From positions 62,001-126,000 of the forward strand of contig NZ_NJAJ01000006.1 in the NCBI RefSeq assembly GCF_002632825.1: a DNA stretch of 64,000 nucleotides, read 5' to 3'. Every line of letters starts with the position of its first letter. The first letter of the stretch is position 1. Origin of the DNA: Xenorhabdus stockiae (lineage in GTDB: Bacteria; Pseudomonadota; Gammaproteobacteria; Enterobacterales; Enterobacteriaceae). Shown in pieces: positions 27,348 to 39,177 of this stretch. Below the pieces are notes generated by a model. It was not told the origin of the DNA. It worked only from the letters and a program-made list of their open reading frames with translations, and did not search any database. Both the position numbers and the translations under genes were made by a program.

Positions 27348-27715
27348 TGGATATTAAGTGCTGCTGTAAAGGGCGGATAGGTTAACACAGGTTTTACCCG
27401 TCGTCTTTCAAGTTGCCTCTTTGTTGGCTGCATTCACTCACTCCGGTCACATAGTTATCTATGCTCCCGGAGATGAGTTCCTTTGCCGCCGCGATGCATC
27501 TTGAAATCCATTGGGTATATACCCGTCGTCTTTCTGGTTACTTTGTTTCCGGGTAGAAGATAGTAAATGATAATAGCTGAGTTATGTTATGGTTATTGGT
27601 TAAACTATCTAACTAATATGTCTTTCATATATCCTATGGGTTTCAGGCGATGGTCTGGGAAACGATGGGTATATTCCAATAGGCTTTAATTCAATAAAAC
27701 AATAGATAATTTTCT
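27348..27715. other. queG-tsaE divergent gap (nnr absent)
   Basis: The 368 bases hold repeat copy 2 (27395-27519) plus a short extra fragment of the same repeat arm (TATACCCGTCGTCTTTC, 27517-27533). The remaining AT-rich sequence shows no trace of nnr, which sits between queG and tsaE in E. coli. Confidence 0.7.
27395..27519 (-). repeat. Dispersed ~126 bp palindromic repeat, copy 2
   Basis: In opposite orientation to copies 1 and 3: TACCCGTCGTCTTTCAAG at the left end, GAAATCCATTGGGTATA at the right, with CACATAGTTATCTATGCTCC in the middle. The match to copy 3 is close throughout. It lies between the divergent queG and tsaE genes. Confidence 0.9.
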
Positions 27716-28180
27716 ATGAAAGAACTTGTTTTATCACTTCCGAATGAAAATGCCACTGTTGCATTGGGCAATACAGTGGCAGCAGCCTGCGAACGCGGCT
27801 ATGTTATTTATCTATATGGCGATCTTGGTGCCGGAAAAACAACGTTTAGCCGTGGTTTTCTACAGGCGCTGGGCCATCAGGGGCATGTGAAAAGTCCGAC
27901 TTATACACTGGTTGAACCTTATGCTCTACAGCCACGCCCTGTTTATCATTTTGATTTGTATCGTCTGGCAGATCCTGAAGAACTGGAATTTATGGGGATC
28001 CGCGATTATTTTCATCAGGATGCCATTTGTCTGGTGGAATGGCCGCAACAAGGAGCAGGGTTTTTACCCAACGCTGATATTGAGTTGCATCTAGCCTATA
28101 ACAATGAAGGGCGGCAGGCGCATTTTGTGGCGTTATCTGAATATGGTGAAAGTTTACTGGATAATCTGAAATCCTTATGA
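27716..28180 (+). CDS. tsaE: tRNA t6A biosynthesis ATPase TsaE
   Basis: A 154-residue P-loop ATPase that works with TsaB, TsaC and TsaD to make N6-threonylcarbamoyladenosine at position 37 of ANN-decoding tRNAs. The Walker A motif [13 protein letters not shown] is near residue 35, followed by [11 protein letters not shown] and VEWPQQGAG. Length matches the family. It is the first gene of the tsaE-amiB-mutL-miaA-hfq run, and its stop lies 15 bases before the preferred amiB start. Confidence 0.95.
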   Translation: MKELVLSLPNENATVALGNTVAAACERGYVIYLYGDLGAGKTTFSRGFLQALGHQGHVKSPTYTLVEPYALQPRPVYHFDLYRLADPEELEFMGIRDYFHQDAICLVEWPQQGAGFLPNADIELHLAYNNEGRQAHFVALSEYGESLLDNLKSL

Positions 28181-28194
28181 AGGAATCCCTGACC

Positions 28195-29532
28195 ATGATG
28201 AATGCCTTCTGCGTGAAGACGATAAAAAAATGGCAATCCCATTGGCTGATATTTTTTACGTTGTTTATTGTTCTTAGCCAATGGGTTATGACAACGGCGG
28301 TAGCATCGACACTATCAAATGTGCATGTGAGTAACCGCTCATCTGAAGCTACTGTTACGTTGGGGTTCACTGGCGGGCATCCTGAATATCGCTTTTTTCC
28401 TCTTCATAATCCTGAAAGGCTGGTTGTGGATATTCGTCAATCAGCCGGTATCACAGGATTGCCGATGCGTTTATCTGGTCAGAATCTGGTGAAGATAGTC
28501 CGAACGAGCCAGCCGCCTGATGCGCAACATAAGCGGGTTGTACTGGAACTGGCTCAGAAGGCAACGGCGACTTCCGTTGTAAAGAAATCAGGGAATCAGT
28601 ATCAGATTATTTTCACTCTGAAGGCCGGGGGGACTGCAAATAGCCCTTCAATATTCAAAGAGAATACTGCACCTAGTGAGATTTCAACTCCGCATAAGAG
28701 TAAGCAGCCACTAACAAACAAGCCGGCTGAAGTCACTTCTGTAATGCAGGAAACAAAACCTGTGTCCGCGCATAATGCTCCGGTTGTGAAAAAGCAGATA
28801 AATAAAACTGCTCAGGGGAAATATCCGATTGTGATTGCTATTGATGCCGGGCATGGAGGACAGGATCCGGGAGCCATCGGGCCAAGAGGATTACGGGAAA
28901 AAAATGTCACCATCAGTGTGGCGCGCAGGCTGGAAGAGCTTTTACGTAATGACCCGATGTTTAAACCTGTTTTAACACGCAATGGAGACTATTTTATCTC
29001 GGTAGCCGGACGCTCTGAGGTGGCCCGTAAGCACAAAGCAAATATGCTGGTTTCCATTCATGCGGATGCTGCTCCTAATCGCAGTGCCAGAGGGGCTTCT
29101 GTCTGGGTATTGTCTAATCGTCGTGCAAACAGCGAGCTGGGAAACTGGCTGGAGCAGCATGAGAAACAGTCTGAATTATTGGGGGGCGCGGGAGATGCTC
29201 TGGCTAATGGTACAGATCCGTTTTTGAGTCAGGCAGTGCTAGATTTACAATTCGGGCATTCACAGCGGGTAGGTTATGACGTTGCGGTTAAGGTGCTGCA
29301 ACAGTTATCTCAGGTTGGCTCTCTGCATAAGCGCACACCGGAACATGCCAGCTTAGGGGTTTTGCGCTCACCGGATATTCCTTCCATTCTGGTGGAGACA
29401 GGATTTATCAGTAACACATCAGAAGAAGAGCTGTTAGGCTCCAATCAGTATCAGGAAAAGCTGGCGCAGGCGATTCATCTTGGGTTGCGTCACTATTTTC
29501 AGGCAAATCCGTTGCAGACAGCACCAAAATAA
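28195..29532 (+). CDS. amiB: N-acetylmuramoyl-L-alanine amidase AmiB
   Basis: A periplasmic amidase that cleaves septal peptidoglycan for daughter-cell separation, activated by EnvC. It has a signal segment, an N-terminal AMIN domain (about 35-135), a Pro/Thr/Lys-rich linker and an Amidase_3 domain from about 205. Zinc ligands are visible in [17 protein letters not shown] and SIHADAA, with the catalytic Glu in VETGF. No LysM repeat is present. A start at 28177 overlaps tsaE, but the ATG at 28195 has AAGGA ten bases upstream and gives 445 residues, the E. coli length. Confidence 0.94.
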   Translation: MMNAFCVKTIKKWQSHWLIFFTLFIVLSQWVMTTAVASTLSNVHVSNRSSEATVTLGFTGGHPEYRFFPLHNPERLVVDIRQSAGITGLPMRLSGQNLVKIVRTSQPPDAQHKRVVLELAQKATATSVVKKSGNQYQIIFTLKAGGTANSPSIFKENTAPSEISTPHKSKQPLTNKPAEVTSVMQETKPVSAHNAPVVKKQINKTAQGKYPIVIAIDAGHGGQDPGAIGPRGLREKNVTISVARRLEELLRNDPMFKPVLTRNGDYFISVAGRSEVARKHKANMLVSIHADAAPNRSARGASVWVLSNRRANSELGNWLEQHEKQSELLGGAGDALANGTDPFLSQAVLDLQFGHSQRVGYDVAVKVLQQLSQVGSLHKRTPEHASLGVLRSPDIPSILVETGFISNTSEEELLGSNQYQEKLAQAIHLGLRHYFQANPLQTAPK

Positions 29533-29608
29533 TTTTAAACGGTACGTAAGAAACCCGGTAATTTAAGAAGAATCGTAAATTATCAAGAAAAAGTAGGTAA
29601 GGTCGAAT

Positions 29609-31579
29609 ATGGCTATCAGGATATTACCCCCACAATTAGCAAACCAGATTGCTGCTGGTGAAGTGGTTGAACGCCCGGCATCGGTAGTGAAAGAGCTGGT
29701 GGAGAATAGCCTTGATGCCGGCACGACCCGTATTGATATCGATATTGAACGTGGTGGCGCAAAATTGATCCGCATACGTGATAATGGCTGTGGAATTAGC
29801 AGACAGGATCTCACATTAGCGCTGGCCCGTCATGCGACCAGTAAAATAGCCTCTTTGGATGATTTGGAAGCCATTGTCAGTATGGGATTCCGCGGTGAAG
29901 CGCTTGCCAGTATCAGTTCTGTTTCACGGTTGACTCTGACTTCCCGGCCTGAGGAGCAGGCGGAAGCATGGCAGGCTTATGCCGAAGGGCGTGATATGGA
30001 AGTGACGGTAAAACCTGCCGCCCACCCCGTCGGAACAACGGTTGAGGTTTTGGACCTGTTTTACAATACCCCTGCCCGACGTAAGTTTCTGAGAACAGAA
30101 AAAACCGAGTTCGGCCATATTGATGAGGTCGTGCGCAGAATAGCTCTTGCTCGTCTGGATGTGGCGATTAATCTGAATCACAATGGAAAGCTCGTGCGTC
30201 AGTATCGTCCGGCTAAAGATGAATCCCAGCATGAACGGAGGCTGGCAGCGATTTGTGGTGTGGCATTTATGCAGCAGGCGCTGGCACTGTCATGGCAGCA
30301 TGATATGTTGTCCATCAAGGGCTGGGTTGTTGATCCCAAAAGTTCTCATGTCGCGGCGGATATTCAGTATTGCTATGTGAACGGGCGTATGATGCGGGAT
30401 CGGCTGATTAATCATGCTATCCGTCAGGCTTATCAGGATTTACTGCAAGGTGAACAGCAACCGGCTTATGTCCTGTATTTAGAGATAGATCCACATCAGG
30501 TTGATGTGAATGTACACCCAGCTAAACATGAAGTACGTTTTCATCAGGCTCGTCTGGTGCATGATTTTATTTATCAGGGCGTTGCTGCGGTGCTGAAACA
30601 GCGCAGTAACGGCACTGAGCTGGGGCTTGATTGTCAGGAAGAGACAACAGACTGGATACCAGAAAACCGACCTTCTGCGGGGGAAAACCATTTTCTCCGA
30701 CAAAAACAAGCAACGTCGGCAGGGGCATCGCAAAAAACGTCATCCTCTCCCCGTACCGCTTCTGAAACACCATCTTCAGGCCATCAGACAGGACATAGTG
30801 GTATCAGACAGCCTTATCAGGGGGAAAGTTACCAGAAAAAACAAGGCGAGCTGTACCAGAAATTGATGCAGTTTGCGCCAGAAGAAAAGCAGCCACTTTT
30901 TCCTGAACGGTCAGATGCAGAAAGAAAAACTGCCGAAAAGTCGGCTTCTGTCACAGAAAAAACACCGTTAATGCCAGCTCGTTCAACTCCTGTACAGGTA
31001 AAAAATAGTAGTTATAGTTTCGGTAAAGTATTGAGTATCTATGCTCCCCACTATGCATTGCTTGAATCAGCCTCGGGTATTGGACTATTGTCACTGCCTG
31101 TTGCTGAACGTTGGTTGCGGCAGGCTCAATTAACGCCGGGGGAGCAGGGGCTTAAACCACAGCCACTTCTCATCCCACTGAAATTGTCTCTCAGTGAGAC
31201 AGAGGTCAATGTTTTGCGACAGAATAGTGAGCTATTGAAGACTTTTGGCATTGAATCGACTGTCGCACATGGAAAAGTGACCATTCATGCGGTATCGTTG
31301 CCTCTGCGCCAACAAAACCTGCCAAAGCTTTTTCCGGCGTTGTTGGGTTATCTGATGGAACAGGCATCAGTTTCAGCACGATCAGTTTCAGTACAGCAGG
31401 TGGCAATCTGGCTCGCCCGTCATTTGGGCAGTGAACATGAAACGTGGAATATTGCACAGGCTGTTCAGCTTTTAGCTGATGTTGAGCGTCTTTGCCCTCA
31501 ATTAGTGGGATCTCCGCCAGAGGGTTTATTACAATTAATTGATTTACAAGCAGTGGTGGCACTTTTTAATCATGAGTGA
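29609..31579 (+). CDS. mutL: DNA mismatch repair protein MutL
   Basis: The matchmaker of methyl-directed mismatch repair, linking MutS to MutH and UvrD. The N-terminal GHKL ATPase is complete ([26 protein letters not shown]), followed by the transducer domain to about residue 330. A long Ser/Gln/Lys-rich linker follows (about 335-465), then the C-terminal dimerisation domain. There is no endonuclease DQHAxxER motif, as expected in species using MutH. At 656 residues it is slightly longer than the E. coli protein. It overlaps the miaA start by eight bases. Confidence 0.97.
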   Translation: MAIRILPPQLANQIAAGEVVERPASVVKELVENSLDAGTTRIDIDIERGGAKLIRIRDNGCGISRQDLTLALARHATSKIASLDDLEAIVSMGFRGEALASISSVSRLTLTSRPEEQAEAWQAYAEGRDMEVTVKPAAHPVGTTVEVLDLFYNTPARRKFLRTEKTEFGHIDEVVRRIALARLDVAINLNHNGKLVRQYRPAKDESQHERRLAAICGVAFMQQALALSWQHDMLSIKGWVVDPKSSHVAADIQYCYVNGRMMRDRLINHAIRQAYQDLLQGEQQPAYVLYLEIDPHQVDVNVHPAKHEVRFHQARLVHDFIYQGVAAVLKQRSNGTELGLDCQEETTDWIPENRPSAGENHFLRQKQATSAGASQKTSSSPRTASETPSSGHQTGHSGIRQPYQGESYQKKQGELYQKLMQFAPEEKQPLFPERSDAERKTAEKSASVTEKTPLMPARSTPVQVKNSSYSFGKVLSIYAPHYALLESASGIGLLSLPVAERWLRQAQLTPGEQGLKPQPLLIPLKLSLSETEVNVLRQNSELLKTFGIESTVAHGKVTIHAVSLPLRQQNLPKLFPALLGYLMEQASVSARSVSVQQVAIWLARHLGSEHETWNIAQAVQLLADVERLCPQLVGSPPEGLLQLIDLQAVVALFNHE

Positions 31580-32513
31580 TTTAAAAACTCAACATTTGCC
31601 CACAGCCATTTTTATTATGGGGCCGACAGCCTCAGGAAAAACGGCACTATCAATCGCTTTGCGTCAGCATCTTCCGGTTGAACTGATTAGCGTTGATTCT
31701 GCACTGGTTTATCGTGGCATGGATATTGGGACTGCGAAACCATCCGCAGAAGAGCAGGCACAGGCTCCGCACCGTTTGATTGATATTCTGGATCCTGCCG
31801 AAGTGTATTCTGCTGCTGATTTCCGTCGCGATGCACTGGAACAAATGGCAGAAATTACGGCTGCCGGGAGAATTCCGCTCCTGGTCGGCGGAACCATGCT
31901 ATATTTCAAAGCATTACTGGAAGGGTTATCACCACTACCTTCTGCAGACCCTGAAGTCAGGGCGGTCATTGAGCAGGAGGCAGAGGAACATGGGTGGGAG
32001 GCATTGCATCAGCAATTGCAGGAGATTGATCCGGTTGCAGCAGCAAGAATCCATCCAAATGATCCACAACGTCTTACTCGTGCACTGGAAGTTTTTCGGA
32101 TTTCGGGTAACACTCTAACTACATTGACAGAAACGTCTGGGGAAGTACTGCCTTATCGTGTTCATCAGTTCGCTATTGCGCCTGCAAGCCGTGAAATTTT
32201 GCATCAGCGCATTGCAGCCCGATTTGAACAGATGATCAAATCAGGGTTTGAAGATGAAGTTAAAGCGCTTTATGCTCGTAGCGATTTGCATACGGATTTA
32301 CCCTCCATTCGTTGTGTTGGTTATCGTCAAATGTGGTCTTACCTCGCAGGCGAGATTTCTCATGATGAGATGGTTTATCGTGGTATCTGCGCAACTCGCC
32401 AGCTGGCGAAGCGTCAGATAACCTGGCTCAGGGGGTGGGACGATGTGGCCTGGTTGGACAGCGACCAGCCTGAGCAGGCCCTGAAAACAGTCATGCAGGT
32501 TATTGGTACATAA
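31572..32513 (+). CDS. miaA: tRNA dimethylallyltransferase
   Basis: Adds the isopentenyl group to A37 of tRNAs reading UNN codons, using dimethylallyl diphosphate. The P-loop GPTASGKT is near residue 17, then [18 protein letters not shown] and [28 protein letters not shown] near the end is diagnostic. The frame is open from 31539, but the ATG at 31572 (MSDLKTQ) aligns with E. coli and overlaps the mutL stop, giving 313 residues. It is followed by hfq after about 107 bases, which also carry the hfq promoters in related species. Confidence 0.96.
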   Translation: MSDLKTQHLPTAIFIMGPTASGKTALSIALRQHLPVELISVDSALVYRGMDIGTAKPSAEEQAQAPHRLIDILDPAEVYSAADFRRDALEQMAEITAAGRIPLLVGGTMLYFKALLEGLSPLPSADPEVRAVIEQEAEEHGWEALHQQLQEIDPVAAARIHPNDPQRLTRALEVFRISGNTLTTLTETSGEVLPYRVHQFAIAPASREILHQRIAARFEQMIKSGFEDEVKALYARSDLHTDLPSIRCVGYRQMWSYLAGEISHDEMVYRGICATRQLAKRQITWLRGWDDVAWLDSDQPEQALKTVMQVIGT

Positions 32514-32620
32514 ATTCGTTGATTGTGTACAATTATCAGTACAAAGCGTCATTTTTGAGTAGTTACTTTTTCGAACCAATGGGTTCTTAGTTAAAAACAA
32601 CAAAATAAGGAAAATATAGA

Positions 32621-32923
32621 ATGGCTAAGGGGCAATCTTTGCAAGATCCATTCCTGAACGCATTACGTCGTGAAAGGGTCCCGGTTTCTATTTATTTAGT
32701 CAACGGCATCAAATTGCAGGGTCAAATTGAGTCTTTTGACCAGTTTGTCATTTTGCTGAAAAACACGGTTAGCCAGATGGTTTATAAACACGCCATCTCT
32801 ACTGTTGTGCCTTCCCGTCCGGTATCTCACCATGGTAGCAATGCTAATATGGCATCCAGCGTGGGAAATTATCAGGCTGGTAACAGTCCGGCAGCACAAC
32901 AGGAAAATGATATCGCTGAATAA
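32621..32923 (+). CDS. hfq: RNA chaperone Hfq
   Basis: A 100-residue Sm-like hexamer-forming chaperone that pairs small RNAs with mRNAs. The Sm1 and Sm2 motifs are intact ([19 protein letters not shown] and [12 protein letters not shown]), and the proximal-face residues [14 protein letters not shown] are conserved. A short flexible C-terminal tail follows residue 70. AAGGAA precedes the ATG. A hairpin at 32951-32983 separates it from hflX, so part of the transcription may end there. Confidence 0.98.
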   Translation: MAKGQSLQDPFLNALRRERVPVSIYLVNGIKLQGQIESFDQFVILLKNTVSQMVYKHAISTVVPSRPVSHHGSNANMASSVGNYQAGNSPAAQQENDIAE

Positions 32924-32950
32924 ATCAGTGATAATGCCTGACATAAATAA

Positions 32951-32984
32951 AAACATAGGTAGGGAGACTTTACCTATGTTTTTC
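32951..32984 (+). terminator. Hairpin between hfq and hflX
   Basis: AAACATAGGTA (32951-32961) pairs perfectly with TACCTATGTTT (32971-32981), followed by a short T-run. Probably an attenuating terminator within the hfq-hflXKC cluster. Confidence 0.75.
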
Positions 32985-33018
32985 CTATGGAATTTTATTC
33001 AGCCTGAGGGTTGCACCA

Positions 33019-34299
33019 TTGTTTGATCGTTACGAAGGCGGAGAACTAGCCGTTCTGGTGCATGTTTTTTTCTCACAGGAAAAAGACACGGAAAATCTCA
33101 GTGAATTTGAATCATTGGTGACTTCCGCAGGTGTTTCTCCTGTGCAGATTGTGACAGGAAGCCGTAAGGCTCCGCATCCGAAATATTTTGTCGGGGAAGG
33201 CAAGGCAGAAGAAATTGCTGAAGCAGTCAAAAACAGCGGTGCAGATGTAGTGCTGTTTGATCACGCACTTTCTCCTGCTCAGGAACGTAATCTGGAACGC
33301 TTGTGCCAATGTCGTGTTGTTGATCGTACAGGTGTAATACTGGATATTTTTGCCCAGCGGGCGAGAACACATGAAGGTAAGTTGCAGGTAGAACTTGCAC
33401 AATTACGCCATTTATCTACTCGCTTAGTCCGAGGCTGGACTCATCTTGAACGCCAGAAAGGCGGGATTGGTTTGCGTGGACCCGGAGAAACCCAGCTGGA
33501 ATCAGATCGCCGTATGTTGCGCGATAAAATTAAGCAGATTCTGGGGCGTCTTGGGAAAGTAGAACGACAGCGTGAACAGGGGCGTCAGGCGCGCAACAAA
33601 GCAGATATTCCCACCGTTTCCCTTGTTGGTTACACCAATGCCGGAAAATCAAGTTTATTCAATAGAATAACCTCGGCTGAGGTATATGCTGCTGATCAGC
33701 TTTTTGCTACTCTCGACCCGACATTGCGTCGGATCGCTGTGAATGATGTCGGCCCGGTTGTTCTGGCTGATACTGTTGGTTTCATTCGTCACTTACCCCA
33801 TGACTTGGTGGCAGCGTTTAAGGCTACTTTGCAGGAAACAAGGCAGGCAAGGTTATTGCTTCATGTTGTTGATGCGGCTGATAACCGGCTGGATGAGAAC
33901 ATTCTTGCAGTGGACAGTGTTCTGGAAGAGATTGAAGCACATGAAATCCCTTCTTTGCTGGTGATGAATAAAATCGACATGCTGGAAGATTTTGAACCCC
34001 GGATTGACCGTGATGAAGAAAATCGTCCGGTGCGAGTCTGGCTTTCAGCCCAGAGCGGGGAGGGTATACCCCTGCTATTGCAGGCACTGACTGAACTTCT
34101 TTCCGGTGAGATTGCACATTATGAATTGCATTTGCCTCCGGAAGCCGGGCGTTTACGTAGCCGTTTTTACCAGCTTCAGGCCATTGAGCGTGAATGGATG
34201 GAAGAAAGCGGCCAGCTGGGGCTAGAAGTCAGGATGCCGATGATAGACTGGCGTCGTCTGTGTAAGCAGGAGCCAAATTTACCAGACTATGTTGTCTGA
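33019..34299 (+). CDS. hflX: Ribosome-splitting GTPase HflX
   Basis: A GTPase that rescues stalled ribosomes by splitting 70S particles, notably after heat shock. The N-terminal domain covers about 1-195 ([17 protein letters not shown], then the glycine-rich [14 protein letters not shown]), and the G domain about 196-360: GYTNAGKSS (G1), DTVGF (G3), NKID (G4). The start is TTG at 33019 with GAGGG eight bases before; it gives the E. coli-like N-terminus MFDRYEGGE and 426 residues. Its stop is followed by an unusually long gap before hflK. Confidence 0.95.
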   Translation: MFDRYEGGELAVLVHVFFSQEKDTENLSEFESLVTSAGVSPVQIVTGSRKAPHPKYFVGEGKAEEIAEAVKNSGADVVLFDHALSPAQERNLERLCQCRVVDRTGVILDIFAQRARTHEGKLQVELAQLRHLSTRLVRGWTHLERQKGGIGLRGPGETQLESDRRMLRDKIKQILGRLGKVERQREQGRQARNKADIPTVSLVGYTNAGKSSLFNRITSAEVYAADQLFATLDPTLRRIAVNDVGPVVLADTVGFIRHLPHDLVAAFKATLQETRQARLLLHVVDAADNRLDENILAVDSVLEEIEAHEIPSLLVMNKIDMLEDFEPRIDRDEENRPVRVWLSAQSGEGIPLLLQALTELLSGEIAHYELHLPPEAGRLRSRFYQLQAIEREWMEESGQLGLEVRMPMIDWRRLCKQEPNLPDYVV

Positions 34300-34633
34300 T
34301 TGATTGGCGCAGGGCGACAAACAAGGTATTATTTTGGCCGCCATTTCAGGGTACTTAGCGTTATGGAGTAACGGTGATGAAATGGCGGTGATGAAATGAT
34401 TGTGCCAGAATTGCAGTGACGAAATCAGCACTGTCATCAGCACTGTCAAAAGGTATCACCCAAAAATATTGGTTGCTTATGAAACGGTGAAGTTTATCGT
34501 TTTTGCCCATGGAGGTTGTGTCTGATGTATCTATCAGTAACAGCGGCCTGTGAAGTGGGAAGCCTCACCCGTGTGGGTGGAAGAGCAGTCACCTCTGAAA
34601 AACCAGTGAAAAACTAAAAAGTGGAGCTAAAAC
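34300..34633. other. hflX-hflK leader region with direct repeats
   Basis: A 334-base gap. It contains short direct repeats: GGTGATGAAATG twice (near 34372-34398) and ATCAGCACTGTC twice in tandem (near 34425-34448). A small ORF with a good ribosome site follows (34525-34617). A short hairpin CACCC-GTGT-GGGTG lies inside that ORF near 34566-34579. Confidence 0.5.
34525..34617 (+). CDS. Possible 30-residue leader ORF before hflK
   Basis: A 30-codon frame starting ATG at 34525 with GGAGG nine bases upstream and ending TAA at 34615-34617, 16 bases before hflK. The peptide begins MYLSVTAACEVGS and has no recognised family. A hairpin lies within it. It may be a leader peptide, a translated part of the hflK leader, or chance. 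Confidence 0.3.
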   Translation: MYLSVTAACEVGSLTRVGGRAVTSEKPVKN

Positions 34634-35866
34634 ATGGCGTGGAATCAGCCCGGTAATAACGGACAGGACCGCGACCCGTGGGGAAGCAGCAAGAATAATG
34701 GCGGCAACTCCGGCGGCAACAATAAAGGTGGTCGAAACCGTGGGGCAACTGATCTCGACGATCTGTTCCGTAAACTGAGCCAAAAACTCGGCGGCCTCGG
34801 TGGAAACAAAGGTGGAAATGGTTCTGGGCAGAACCCTAAATTTGGTGGACGTCTTATTGGTCTCGCCATTGCTGTTATAGTTGTTGTTTGGGTTGTCAGT
34901 GGTTTCTATACAATCAAGGAAACAGAACGTGGCGTTGTTACCCGTTTGGGTAAATTCAGCCATATCGTACAGCCCGGCCTGAACTGGAAGATGACATTTA
35001 TCGACCGTGTTCGTGCTGTTAACGTTGAATCTGTTCGCGAACTGGCAACATCGGGTGTCATGCTGACATCGGATGAAAACGTAGTGCGTGCTGAAATGAA
35101 CGTTCAGTATCGTGTTACTGATCCTGAAGCCTATCTTTTCAATGTCACCAATCCTGATAACAGTCTTCGTCAGGCGACTGACAGTGCTGTGCGTGGGGTT
35201 GTCGGCAAATACACAATGGAAAAAATCCTGACAGCGGATCGTACTATTGTGCGTAATGATACCCAAAAGGTACTGGAAGAAACTATTCGTCCATACCACA
35301 TGGGGATCACCCTGCTGGATGTTAACTTCCAGACTGCGCGTCCGCCTGAAGAGGTGAAAGCGGCATTTGATGACGTTATCGCAGCTCGTGAAGAAGAACA
35401 GAAAACCATTCGTGAAGCAGAAGCCTATAAGAACTCTGTCTTACCAATTGCCAAGGGTAATGCTCAGCGTATTATCGAAGAAGCCAAGGCTTATAAGGTC
35501 AGTGTGGTATTGAATGCACGGGGTGAAGTAGCAAGTTTTGCCAAAATCCTGCCTGAATATAAAGCGGCACCGGAAATTACCCGTGAGCGTCTTTATATCG
35601 AGACAATGGAACGAGTTCTGAGTAATACCCGCAAAGTGATTGCCAATGAAAAGAGCAACAACATGCTGGTATTGCCACTGGATCAGGTTCTTCGTAGTCA
35701 GGCTGAAGCAGCAAAGGCTAATAAATCACCGGAAGTGAAAGTAACACCGGAGCATCGCAGCACGACTCATTCTACACCAGCACACGAGCAATCAGGTTAT
35801 GGCAGTTCTGGCTATGGTGATTCAAACAACCTGCGTGGTGATACGATAAGACAGGGGAGACCATAA
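34634..35866 (+). CDS. hflK: FtsH protease regulator subunit HflK
   Basis: An inner-membrane SPFH/prohibitin-family protein that forms with HflC the large periplasmic cage around FtsH. It has a Gly/Asn-rich cytoplasmic N-terminus (about 1-75), one membrane helix (about 76-95), then the SPFH domain beginning GFYTIKETERGVVTRLGKF and a long helical segment (about 250-350). The polar C-terminal tail is Ser/His-rich. Length 410. The stop is two bases before hflC, so the two are translationally coupled. Confidence 0.97.
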   Translation: MAWNQPGNNGQDRDPWGSSKNNGGNSGGNNKGGRNRGATDLDDLFRKLSQKLGGLGGNKGGNGSGQNPKFGGRLIGLAIAVIVVVWVVSGFYTIKETERGVVTRLGKFSHIVQPGLNWKMTFIDRVRAVNVESVRELATSGVMLTSDENVVRAEMNVQYRVTDPEAYLFNVTNPDNSLRQATDSAVRGVVGKYTMEKILTADRTIVRNDTQKVLEETIRPYHMGITLLDVNFQTARPPEEVKAAFDDVIAAREEEQKTIREAEAYKNSVLPIAKGNAQRIIEEAKAYKVSVVLNARGEVASFAKILPEYKAAPEITRERLYIETMERVLSNTRKVIANEKSNNMLVLPLDQVLRSQAEAAKANKSPEVKVTPEHRSTTHSTPAHEQSGYGSSGYGDSNNLRGDTIRQGRP

Positions 35867-35868
35867 TC

Positions 35869-36876
35869 ATGCGTAAGTCGTTCGTCTTTGTTATTGCCGC
35901 CATATTGGTTGTGCTCTACTCATCAATATTTATCGTATATGAAGGCCAGCGTGGGATCGTACTGCGTTTTGGCAAAGTAGTACGTGATGCTGAAAATAAG
36001 CCAGTGGTTTATCAGCCGGGCCCACATTTCAAGATCCCATTTATTGAAACTGTCAAAACACTTGATGCCCGTATCCAGACAATGGATATTAAGGCAGACC
36101 GTTTCCTGACCAGTGAAAATAAAGACTTGATTGTTGACTCCTATCTGAAATGGCGCATTAAAGATTTCAGCAGCTATTATCTGGCTACCGGTAATGGTTC
36201 GATTTCTCAGGCTGAAGTTCTGTTAAAACGTAAATTCAGTGACCGTCTGCGCTCTGAAATCGGTCGTCTGGATGTTCGTGGCATCGTGACCGACTCCCGT
36301 GGTCGTCTGACGACGGATGTACGTAATGCTCTGAACCTGGGAACGAGTGATGAAGATTCTTCCGCAGACGATGCAATCGCTTCTGCTGCTGCCCGTGTGA
36401 AGAAAGAAACTAAAGGTGCACAGCCTGCATTCAATCCGAACAGTATGGCTGCACTGGGGATTGAGGTTGTGGATGTTCGTATCAAGCAGATCAACCTGCC
36501 GGATGAAGTTTCAGGAGCAATCTACCAGCGTATGCGTGCAGAGCGTGAAGCGGTAGCACGTCGTCACCGTTCACAGGGGTTGGAAGAAGCTGAGAAGGTT
36601 CGCGCAGCGGCTGATAAATCGGCTACTGAAGTTAAAGCAGCAGCATATAGTGAGGCTTTGATTTTACGTGGTGAAGGTGATGCGGAAGCAACAAAACTGT
36701 TTGCCGATGCTTTCAATAAAGATCCTGATTTTTATGCCTTTATCCGTAGCCTGCGTGCGTACGAGAATAGCTTCAGGAATGAAGGGAATATCATGGTTCT
36801 TAGCCCTGATACAGACTTCTTCCGCTACATGAAAGATCCATCTAAACAGCGCACTCATAGTCGTGCTAATGACTGA
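35869..36876 (+). CDS. hflC: FtsH protease regulator subunit HflC
   Basis: Partner of HflK: N-terminal membrane helix (about 4-22), then an SPFH domain starting IVYEGQRGIVLRFGKV, and a coiled-coil segment with EREAVARRHRSQGLEEAEKV. 335 residues, the normal length. It directly follows hflK and ends at a strong terminator (36956-36986). In E. coli a small gene, yjeT, follows; none is seen here. Confidence 0.97.
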   Translation: MRKSFVFVIAAILVVLYSSIFIVYEGQRGIVLRFGKVVRDAENKPVVYQPGPHFKIPFIETVKTLDARIQTMDIKADRFLTSENKDLIVDSYLKWRIKDFSSYYLATGNGSISQAEVLLKRKFSDRLRSEIGRLDVRGIVTDSRGRLTTDVRNALNLGTSDEDSSADDAIASAAARVKKETKGAQPAFNPNSMAALGIEVVDVRIKQINLPDEVSGAIYQRMRAEREAVARRHRSQGLEEAEKVRAAADKSATEVKAAAYSEALILRGEGDAEATKLFADAFNKDPDFYAFIRSLRAYENSFRNEGNIMVLSPDTDFFRYMKDPSKQRTHSRAND

Positions 36877-38477
<1,601 letters not shown>

Positions 38478-38506
38478 CTGATTATTTTTAATCACTAAGT
38501 GTCTAT

Positions 38507-38530
38507 AACCGGGCTTTATGCCCGGTTTTT
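38507..38530 (+). terminator. Terminator after purA
   Basis: AACCGGGC (38507-38514) pairs with GCCCGGTT (38520-38527), followed by T-rich sequence. Confidence 0.92.
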
Positions 38531-38701
38531 GCATTTTTGGGACACAGACAGCCGTACCTCTATCATTTTTCTGGTGACAGCTTGCTTTGCTTAATTTTTA
38601 AAATACCCACATAATGTGACCAGTTAATGATGATAAACCAATAATCTTTACTTGTTTGGTTTCCAATAATCCCCGTTATATCCAGCCACCCAGAGGTAAG
38701 T

Positions 38702-39121
38702 GTGCAGTTAACCAGTTTTACCGATTACGGCTTGCGTGCCCTGATTTATATGGCTTCTTTACCTGAAGGCCAGATGACAAATATTACTGAAGTAACAGAA
38801 GTTTACGGTGTATCACGTAATCATATGGTAAAAATCATTAATCAACTGAGTAATCTGGGATTAGTGAATGCTGTCAGAGGAAAAAACGGCGGCATTAGTC
38901 TGGGAAAACCCGCCAGTGAAATTAAAATTGGTGATGTGGTACGTTTACTGGAGCCACTTGGATTAGTTAACTGCGACAGTTGCCATATTACTCCAGCCTG
39001 TCGTCTAAAATCAGTATTGAATCAGGCAGTGGAAAACTTTTTGGAAGAATTAAATCAATATTCTTTGGCCGATATGGTTGAAGACAATCGTCCCCTTTAT
39101 CAATTGTTGCTGACGAAATGA
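38702..39121 (+). CDS. nsrR: Nitric oxide-sensing repressor NsrR
   Basis: An Rrf2-family iron-sulfur repressor of nitric-oxide detoxification genes. The N-terminal winged helix is nearly identical to E. coli ([36 protein letters not shown]). The start is GTG at 38702 with AGAGG before it. The cysteine cluster reads [10 protein letters not shown]: two residues between the first and second Cys, whereas the E. coli protein as I recall it has four. That two-residue loss accounts for the length of 139 rather than 141. rnr follows after 56 bases, probably in the same transcript. Confidence 0.93.
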   Translation: MQLTSFTDYGLRALIYMASLPEGQMTNITEVTEVYGVSRNHMVKIINQLSNLGLVNAVRGKNGGISLGKPASEIKIGDVVRLLEPLGLVNCDSCHITPACRLKSVLNQAVENFLEELNQYSLADMVEDNRPLYQLLLTK

Positions 39122-39177
39122 AGCAGGAAATAAAGCGCGGGGATAAACAGCTTACTGATGACAACAGAGGAATAGCG

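Noticed and set aside
34589-35299. 236-codon open frame antisense to hflK
   Set aside because: Shadow of hflK; composition mirrors its Gly/Asn-rich and SPFH coding sequence, and no ribosome site is seen.
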